From the NCBI GenBank assembly GCA_003485765.1, contig DNHS01000035.1, forward strand, positions 11,560 through 66,275: a stretch of DNA of 54,716 bases, read 5' to 3'. The position numbers and the translations under genes were made by a program. The notes under the pieces were generated by a model. That model was not told where the DNA came from and ran no database searches. It was given only the letters and a program-made list of their open reading frames with translations. The DNA comes from Candidatus Omnitrophota bacterium. GTDB taxonomy: Bacteria > Omnitrophota > Gorgyraeia > Gorgyraeales > Gorgyraeaceae. Shown piece after piece: positions 49,731 through 54,716 of this stretch; position 1 is the stretch's first letter, and each line of letters opens with the position of its first letter.

Positions 49731-50924
49731 ATGAACATTAACCAATTGCTTGAATTTGATCGTATGGCCAGAGAAGATGGTCAGAAATACGATAAAAGGC
49801 GCGAGCTTTATGATGATATTGCCCGGGACGTTGGTGCCCATTTTATTGGAATCGTTGGGCCGCGCGGCGCAGGCAAGACCATCATACTTAAACAATTGGC
49901 CCTGGCAAACGAAAGGTCTTTTTATGTATCCCTGGATGCTATGGAGGGTGATCTTTTCGATCTCATCAAGACTTTACATGAAACGATGCAGATCAGGTTG
50001 TTTCTGTTAGACGAGGTACATGTTTATCACCGTTTTGAGGCTGATCTCAAAAAAATCTACGATCTTTTTGATATAAGGGTGATCTTCACCAGTTCTACAG
50101 CGTTAGGGATGTATGAATCGGGTTACGATTTATCGCGGCGTGTCTTACTCAAGGCCCTTTATCCTTTTTCACTGCGGGAGTATGCGCGGTTTAAATATAC
50201 TCAGGAGTTTGACGCCTTAACTCTCAAGGATATTGTGGAGAAAAAGATTCCCCCTGATGTTTTTAGAGCAGGGGAGCATTTTTCATCGTATATTCAGGGT
50301 GGGCTTATGCCATTCGCTTTACAGGAGCCTCAGCCTCTGATGATTTTAGAGAACATTCTTAAAACAATTATTTATAAAGACATTCCTCATATAGCAAAGC
50401 TTTTGACCGATGAGTTGGATAAAATCGAACAGCTTATTCGTTTTATCGGGCTTTCCGGGGTGGATGGGATTAACTATTCCTCAGCGGCGCGGAATGTTCA
50501 TATTACGAAGTATAAAGCCGAGCAATATATTGCGCTTTTAGAACGAGCCTTTGTTTTACATCGGGTCTTCCCAATAGGGAGCAATGTGATGAAAGAGCCA
50601 AAGGTTGTCATGGCCTTGCCATACCGCCTTTTGTATAAACCGCTCAATGAGGCCATCGGCGGCTTGCGGGAGGATTTTTTTGTAGGAGCGCTTAGAGCTT
50701 TAGGCAAAGAAGTTTTTTATCTTAAGTCTATGCGCGGCCAAAAAACGCCGGATTACTTTATCCGTGATTCACAAGACATTGTCTTTGAAGTTGGCGGTAA
50801 GGGTAAAGGGAGAAGCCAGTTCAAAGGTATGGATGTTAAAATAAAGATTATCTTTGCCGATGGTTATGATATGACTGATATACGCCGTCCGTTATTTCTT
50901 GCTGGCCTGCTCAATGATGGGTGA
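49731..50924 (+). CDS. DUF4143-type AAA ATPase 2
   Basis: The protein has 397 residues with Walker A GPRGAGKTI (about 43-51), Walker B LFLLDEVHVYHRFEADLKKI, FTSSTALGMYES as sensor, YPFSLREYARFK, and a C-terminal nuclease-like part with TPDYFIRDSQDIVFEVGGKG. A middle winged-helix-like segment, GINYSSAARNVHITKYKAEQ, is typical of the AAA_14/DUF4143 family. Base composition is somewhat richer in GC than its AT-rich neighbours, so recent transfer is possible. Confidence 0.85.
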   Translation: MNINQLLEFDRMAREDGQKYDKRRELYDDIARDVGAHFIGIVGPRGAGKTIILKQLALANERSFYVSLDAMEGDLFDLIKTLHETMQIRLFLLDEVHVYHRFEADLKKIYDLFDIRVIFTSSTALGMYESGYDLSRRVLLKALYPFSLREYARFKYTQEFDALTLKDIVEKKIPPDVFRAGEHFSSYIQGGLMPFALQEPQPLMILENILKTIIYKDIPHIAKLLTDELDKIEQLIRFIGLSGVDGINYSSAARNVHITKYKAEQYIALLERAFVLHRVFPIGSNVMKEPKVVMALPYRLLYKPLNEAIGGLREDFFVGALRALGKEVFYLKSMRGQKTPDYFIRDSQDIVFEVGGKGKGRSQFKGMDVKIKIIFADGYDMTDIRRPLFLAGLLNDG

Positions 50925-50988
50925 GGCTAAGTGTAAAAGAACCATCTACGGGGTGCCGTAGGCCTCCCTGCAGGCGGCCAAAATCTAC

Positions 50989-51017
50989 TTGACAATAATA
51001 GAAATATAAACTATACT
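50989..51017 (+). promoter_or_regulatory. Promoter of ATPase 3, giving a leaderless mRNA
   Basis: TTGACA (50989-50994), a 17-bp spacer and TATACT (51012-51017). The ATG at 51024 is six bases past the -10 box, so transcription should start at or within a base of the start codon. There is no Shine-Dalgarno. Confidence 0.7.
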
Positions 51018-51023
51018 TTATTT

Positions 51024-52253
51024 ATGCAAGGCAAAAATAAACCACTACTAAGATACCTTAATACAGCCATCCTTGGCGCAATAAAGAAGAGGTATTCAAC
51101 CCTTATTTTGGGCCCGCGCCAGGTAGGCAAAACTACCCTTGTAAACGAATGCCTGAAAGGCGTCAAAAATACCGTAACATATCTTCTGCAAGATCCTTCT
51201 TTGAGGATAGAGCTGGAGAGAGATCCATCCAGGTTGATTAACCAGGTTCGCGCGCTTAAAAAGAATCCTTATGTTTTTATTGACGAGGCGCAGAAAATCC
51301 CTTCTTTATTTGACGCAGCGCAGGTCCTGATTGATAATAAGGACGCGCAATTTATCCTTACGGGCTCATCCGCGAGGAAACTGAAAAGGCATGGTATTAA
51401 TCTTCTGCCGGGAAGAATAAAACGTTATCATCTGGACCCTTTATTATGGGGAGAGCTGGGATTAGTGAAAGATTGTTCCATAAAGGAGCTATCCATTAAA
51501 AACATTAACCGCAATGCGCAGTATTCTTTTGAGGATACGCTTATTTATGGGTCATTGCCTGGCATCGTAACATTACCGCAAAAAGACAGGCCGGATTTTT
51601 TAAGGGCTTACGCAGAGATGTACCTGGAGGAAGAAATTAGGGCAGAAGCCTTGAGCAGGAAAATAGGGGCTTTTTCTCGTTTTCTTGAGCTTGCCGCCGC
51701 GGAATCAGGCACAAATCCGAATTTATGCAAGCTTTCAAACGAGTCAGGGGTAAGTCAGCCGGCGGTTAAGGAGTTCTATAATATACTTGAGGATACTTTG
51801 GTTATTGAAAGGGTGGAGCCGTATTTAAAGAATGCCCGCAAGCGCATCCTTTCCTCATCGCGCTATTACTTTTTTGATTTAGGGGTAAGGAATGTCCTGG
51901 CGCGCCTGCCGCTTACCTCTGGTTTAGTGAATACCCAGAAGGGCGTTCTTTTTGAGCATGCGGTTATGCTTGAAATAATAAGAAGAGTTAAAGTATTAAA
52001 TAAAAATTATAAGATATGTTATTGGCGCACGTCCGCGGGAGCAGAAGTTGATTGTGTTGTTGATTTGGGCAGTTCGGTTATCCCCATAGAGATTAAAAGC
52101 TCTTCTTTTATCGCGCAATCGGAGATAAAAGGGCTAAAGAGTTTCTTAAGTGATTACGCCGGGGCAGCAAAACACGGTTATGTTATTACGATGGGAGGAA
52201 AAAGAGAGGTCCTCGCGGACAATATCACCGCCATCCCATGGTTTTATCTGTAG
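51024..52253 (+). CDS. DUF4143-type AAA ATPase 3
   Basis: The protein has 409 residues: Walker A GPRQVGKTT (about 27-35), YVFIDEAQKIPSLFDAAQVL as Walker B, FILTGSSARKLKRHGINLLP, LDPLLWGELG, YGSLPGIVTL, an AAESGTNPNLCKLSNESGVS winged-helix segment and the DUF4143 end CYWRTSAGAEVDCVVDLGSS with VIPIEIKSS. This is the canonical AAA_14/DUF4143 layout, and the E-V-D and E-I-K residues resemble a PD-(D/E)XK core. The predicted mRNA is leaderless. It stands between the two copies of the 603-bp repeat. Confidence 0.88.
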   Translation: MQGKNKPLLRYLNTAILGAIKKRYSTLILGPRQVGKTTLVNECLKGVKNTVTYLLQDPSLRIELERDPSRLINQVRALKKNPYVFIDEAQKIPSLFDAAQVLIDNKDAQFILTGSSARKLKRHGINLLPGRIKRYHLDPLLWGELGLVKDCSIKELSIKNINRNAQYSFEDTLIYGSLPGIVTLPQKDRPDFLRAYAEMYLEEEIRAEALSRKIGAFSRFLELAAAESGTNPNLCKLSNESGVSQPAVKEFYNILEDTLVIERVEPYLKNARKRILSSSRYYFFDLGVRNVLARLPLTSGLVNTQKGVLFEHAVMLEIIRRVKVLNKNYKICYWRTSAGAEVDCVVDLGSSVIPIEIKSSSFIAQSEIKGLKSFLSDYAGAAKHGYVITMGGKREVLADNITAIPWFYL

Positions 52254-52300
52254 AATAAAATTGCCTTGACAACTTTGTTAATAGAGGAGGTATTTAAACT

Positions 52301-52564
52301 ATGCATAAATATGATGAACATATTCTTATTGGAGCAAGAGTTCCTATTTCTCTCAAAGAGAAACTTTCCAAATACTGCTTAAATCATGGTGTTAAAATAA
52401 ACTATTTCGTTACCCAGGCAATTAAAGAAAAGCTGGAGGAGATTAACGAAGATAACTATGATATCGCAATCGCTGAAGAACGCCTTAAAAATCCAAAATT
52501 TATCTCCCAAAAAGACTTCGATAGGTACCTCTTAAAAAAGCGAATAAAAGTTAGGCATAAATAA
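52301..52564 (+). CDS. CopG-like (ribbon-helix-helix type) antitoxin, copy 2
   Basis: The 87-residue product is identical to that at 48790. The coding sequence and ribosome site (agaggagg) are intact, but the promoter is missing its -10 element and operator because of a 20-bp deletion, so it may be silent or expressed only by read-through from ATPase 3, which ends 47 bp upstream. Presumed antitoxin of the RhuM-Fic/Doc family. Confidence 0.8.
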   Translation: MHKYDEHILIGARVPISLKEKLSKYCLNHGVKINYFVTQAIKEKLEEINEDNYDIAIAEERLKNPKFISQKDFDRYLLKKRIKVRHK

Positions 52565-52874
52565 TGAACCCCAAAGGCGAAATAATTCTTTATACAGCTA
52601 AAGACGGCAAAGTTACTGTTGAAGTCAATCTTCAGCGAGAAACAGTATGGCTTACTCAAAAACAGATTGCGCAGTTATTTGGTATTCAGAGGCCAGCCAT
52701 AACAAAACATTTACATAATATATTTAAAAGTAAAGAGTTGCAGGAAGATTCAGTATGTTCCATTTTGGAACATACTGCTTAGTTGCGCTTACTCTCATGA
52801 TTGCCGAAAGCAACTCCAACGAACGCGATATAATCGTTACTCTGGTAGTGAACCTAATCAATAAGAATAACTAA
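52564..52874 (+). pseudogene. rhuM-fic pseudogene with the same internal deletion, copy 2
   Basis: The 72-codon remnant carries two more substitutions than copy 1 (GIQRPAI and ELQEDSV) and has the same join, TAG and frame shift, followed by the C-terminal codons to TAA 52872-52874. The shared junction shows that the deletion happened before the duplication. Confidence 0.88.
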
Positions 52875-52985
52875 CCGCTGCTGCCCTATGTTCTCTGTCC
52901 TATTATGCCAAACCGGACATTTCTAAATTGGCTTGGCACTACCCAAAAGTTCCCGTTCCCATGCGGACAACTTCAAAAAATCTCC

Positions 52986-53034
52986 TTGACTACCATTAGC
53001 CTGCTATTATATACTATTGTTCAATGATTGAACA
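52986..53034 (+). promoter_or_regulatory. Promoter plus palindrome spanning the start codon of the EPS MarR regulator (copy 2)
   Basis: TTGACT (52986-52991), an 18-bp spacer and TATACT (53010-53015), then the palindrome tgttcaa-tga-ttgaaca (53018-53034) covering the ATG at 53024. It is identical in layout to 42026-42074, although the sequence further upstream differs. Confidence 0.7.
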
Positions 53035-53407
53035 AGCCCCCAGAGAAGAAATTCTCCACATAATAAGGCATTTAGAGGATGACCCTGCTGCTACACAGCG
53101 GGTTCTATCCAATAGGCTTGATATCTCCTTAGGAAAGACTAATTATCTGTTAAAAGAACTCGTTAAAAAGGGTTTTATCAAGGTCCAGAGTTTTTCACAT
53201 AATTCAGGCAAGCTTCAGAAGGTAAATTATCTTCTTACCAAGGAAGGGTTTGAAGAGAGGCTGCGTTTAACCGGTTATTTTTTAAAGGCAAAAGAAGAAG
53301 AATACAATAAAATGAAGAAAGACTGGGAGTTGTTAACTAATAGTCCAACACAATATTCTTCGAGCGAAGTCGAGAAGAAACCTCGCAGACTGCTGCGCCT
53401 GTCCTGA
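53024..53407 (+). CDS. MarR-family EPS-associated transcriptional regulator, copy 2
   Basis: The protein has 127 residues, nearly identical to the copy at 42064 through the winged helix (EEILHIIRHLEDDPAATQRV, LSNRLDISLGKTNYLLKELV, FIKVQSFSHNSGKLQKVNYL). The tail differs: after TQYSSSEV it ends EKKPRRLLRLS, apparently because a gagcgaagtcga-type repeat (about 53380-53430) replaced the original end. The mRNA is predicted to be leaderless. No EPS genes are seen downstream within the window. Confidence 0.87.
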   Translation: MIEQAPREEILHIIRHLEDDPAATQRVLSNRLDISLGKTNYLLKELVKKGFIKVQSFSHNSGKLQKVNYLLTKEGFEERLRLTGYFLKAKEEEYNKMKKDWELLTNSPTQYSSSEVEKKPRRLLRLS

Positions 53408-53507
53408 GCGAAGTCGAAGGAGGCATCCTGCGCGAGGTTGAGATGGTTATATAAGATGAGTGATATTGTAATAAAAGCAGAGGGTGGGCATTGGGAGGCG
53501 GCAGTGT

Positions 53508-54716
53508 ATGGATAAAATGGCTTCTGCGAAGATCAGGCGTATCATTGCTCAGGGCGAGGGCTTGACGGTTGAGTTTAAGACGGCGAAGGCCGGCTTGCCC
53601 GTCAATCTTTTTGAGACGATCTGTGCTTTTTTAAATCGCGGCGGCGGGACTATTTTACTGGGTGTCGCTGATGATAAAACCGTTGTCGGTGTTGATCCGC
53701 AAAAGGCCGATGCATATTGTAAAGATATAACAAATTTGTCTAACAATCCTCAGAAGCTTTCGTCGTCATTCCTTTTGGAAGTAAACACTGTTCATTATAA
53801 AGGGAAGGCCCTGATTTATATTTACGTCCCGGCCTCATCGCAAGTCCATCGTTGCGGCGGAAAGGTCTACGATCGCCGTGTTGATGGTGATTATGAAGTA
53901 AAAACTGACACGCAGATCAGGAATATCTATACCCGAAAGAGCGCTTATTACACGGAAGGAATTATTTATCCGTATTTGGAAGAGGCGCATTTCGTTAAGG
54001 GCATCGTTAAAAGAGCGCGGTCTATCATCAGGGTACATCGGCCTGAGCATCCATGGAATGTTCTTTCTGATAAAGAATTCTTTATTGCCTCTGGTTTATA
54101 TCGCCGCGATCTGGCTACAGCCAAGAAAGGTTTTACGCTTGCCGCCCTGATGCTTTTTGGGCGCGAAGAGATCATTCAAAGCGCTGTCCCGCATTATAAG
54201 ATCGATGCGCTTTTGCGCCGGGAAGACACTGAGCGTTATGATGACAGGGAGAATATCCGCTGTAATTTGATCGACGCGTACGACATTCTGATGAATTTTG
54301 TAGCTAAACATTTACCTGACAAATTTTTTATGGAAAGCGGCCAGCGCGTGTCGTTGCGGGAAAAGATATTCCGTGAGATCGTCGCCAATTTCTTGATCCA
54401 CAGGGAATACATGAATGCGTATCCTGCGACGCTGATTATTTACAAAGATAGGGTGGAAACAAAAAATGCTAACAAGCCGCACACTTTCGGGCCTCTTTAT
54501 CCTGGCAAATTTGAGCCTTTTCCGAAGAATCCGAATATGGCCAAGTTTTTTGCTCAAATAGGGCGCGCTGAAGAATTGGGCACCGGTATCCGCAGAGTAT
54601 TTCATTATATTAAGGCTTATTCGGGAAGTGAGAGGGTAGAATTCCTGGACGAGGACCTGTTCGTTGTGAAGGTGCCGTTGGTTGAGGGTAGTCAGAAAAG
54701 TTCCCAGAAAAGTTCC
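53508..54716 (+). CDS. AlbA_2 (Schlafen)-domain ATP-binding protein, 3' end outside window
   Basis: Start ATG 53508 follows gggaggcgg by seven bases; the frame is open to the window edge (403 codons). The AlbA_2 domain is at about 15-135: GEGLTVEFKTAKAGLPVNLF, ETICAFLNRGGGTILLGVAD, YKGKALIYIYVPASSQVHRC, GGKVYDRRVDGDYEV. A RecG-like ATP-binding C-terminal part follows: SLREKIFREIVANFLIHREY and IGRAEELGTGIRRVFHYI. The last residues begin a QKSS tandem repeat (SQKSSQKSS), which in relatives leads to a winged helix. Such proteins are putative transcriptional regulators or nucleic-acid defence factors. Confidence 0.85.
   Translation, partial: MDKMASAKIRRIIAQGEGLTVEFKTAKAGLPVNLFETICAFLNRGGGTILLGVADDKTVVGVDPQKADAYCKDITNLSNNPQKLSSSFLLEVNTVHYKGKALIYIYVPASSQVHRCGGKVYDRRVDGDYEVKTDTQIRNIYTRKSAYYTEGIIYPYLEEAHFVKGIVKRARSIIRVHRPEHPWNVLSDKEFFIASGLYRRDLATAKKGFTLAALMLFGREEIIQSAVPHYKIDALLRREDTERYDDRENIRCNLIDAYDILMNFVAKHLPDKFFMESGQRVSLREKIFREIVANFLIHREYMNAYPATLIIYKDRVETKNANKPHTFGPLYPGKFEPFPKNPNMAKFFAQIGRAEELGTGIRRVFHYIKAYSGSERVEFLDEDLFVVKVPLVEGSQKSSQKSS

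Larger units (their letters stand above)
52272..52874. repeat. 603-bp direct repeat, copy 2
   Basis: Copy of 48761-49363. Just upstream, cttgacaactttgttaatag lacks the 20 bp that contain the palindrome and most of the -10 box in copy 1; the deletion lies between two tttgttaa direct repeats, so slippage is the likely cause. Confidence 0.9.

Noticed and set aside
53370..53445. gagcgaagtcga and cctcgc...gcgagg repeats as an insertion sequence
   Set aside because: No transposase or terminal repeats; they look like a dispersed repeat scrap that replaced the end of the MarR copy 2 gene.

Overview
The window reads like a chromosomal contig from a Gram-negative, low-to-medium GC bacterium of candidate-phylum type. 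Omnitrophota is my best guess, not proven. Supporting this are outer-membrane-type beta-barrels, a Wza-like export protein, and many exported proteins of unusual domain make-up whose short leaders end in a hairpin or T-tract just before the start codon. Toxin-antitoxin genes and DUF4143-type ATPases are also very dense. Consensus-like promoters (TTGACA, 16-18 bp, TATACT/TATAAT) are readable before many genes.

Region 1 (1-7132) is housekeeping: the 3' half of typA, a small membrane protein, comM on the minus strand, two paralogous secreted barrel proteins, a DUF212/PAP2-like membrane protein, an L,D-transpeptidase with LysM, accA and tRNA-Leu(CAA). Region 2 (about 7227-14134) looks like a tRNA-targeted island. 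Copies of the 3' end of tRNA-Leu(CAG) (intact gene at 14048-14134, minus strand) lie at 7227 and 9406. They bracket an AbiE type IV toxin-antitoxin pair, an exported proline-dehydrogenase/triosephosphate-isomerase fusion and an exported glucoamylase-like protein. No integrase is present. Region 3 (14184-21149) holds smpB and ssrA, a serine-recombinase remnant abutting the ssrA 3' end, an ORF6N protein, a promoter with a structured leader before a secreted protein, SIMPL and sirtuin genes, and then a scrap zone with a truncated dinD, a small HTH frame and a ROK-type frame lacking both ends.

Region 4 (21172-40942) is a carbohydrate locus that begins at a perfect promoter. It contains a GH130-type phosphorylase, a GPH-type symporter, two Gfo/Idh/MocA oxidoreductases, a sugar isomerase/epimerase, two ABC permeases and a lipoprotein solute-binding protein (no ATPase), three GH113-type hydrolases with three different export modes, two CBM-like proteins, a GH94-type phosphorylase and a GT2. 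A plausible scheme is cleavage of a beta-mannan-like glycan outside the cytoplasm, import of oligosaccharides by ABC or symporter, and phosphorolysis and epimerisation inside. The third GH113 gene sits behind a c-di-GMP-I (GEMM) riboswitch with a terminator, and a PilZ gene lies 1.1 kb downstream of it. A HigBA-like pair interrupts the locus.

Region 5 (41059-54716) is accessory and EPS-linked. It has an AbiEii-type nucleotidyltransferase pair, two near-identical EPS-associated MarR regulators, three DUF4143-type ATPases, a full RhuM-Fic/Doc gene, a six-SLBB Wza-like protein plus a scrap of a second copy, a RelBE-like pair, and a 603-bp direct repeat. Each copy of that repeat carries an intact CopG-like gene followed by the same internally deleted rhuM-fic pseudogene. 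An AlbA_2/Schlafen-type gene runs off the right edge.
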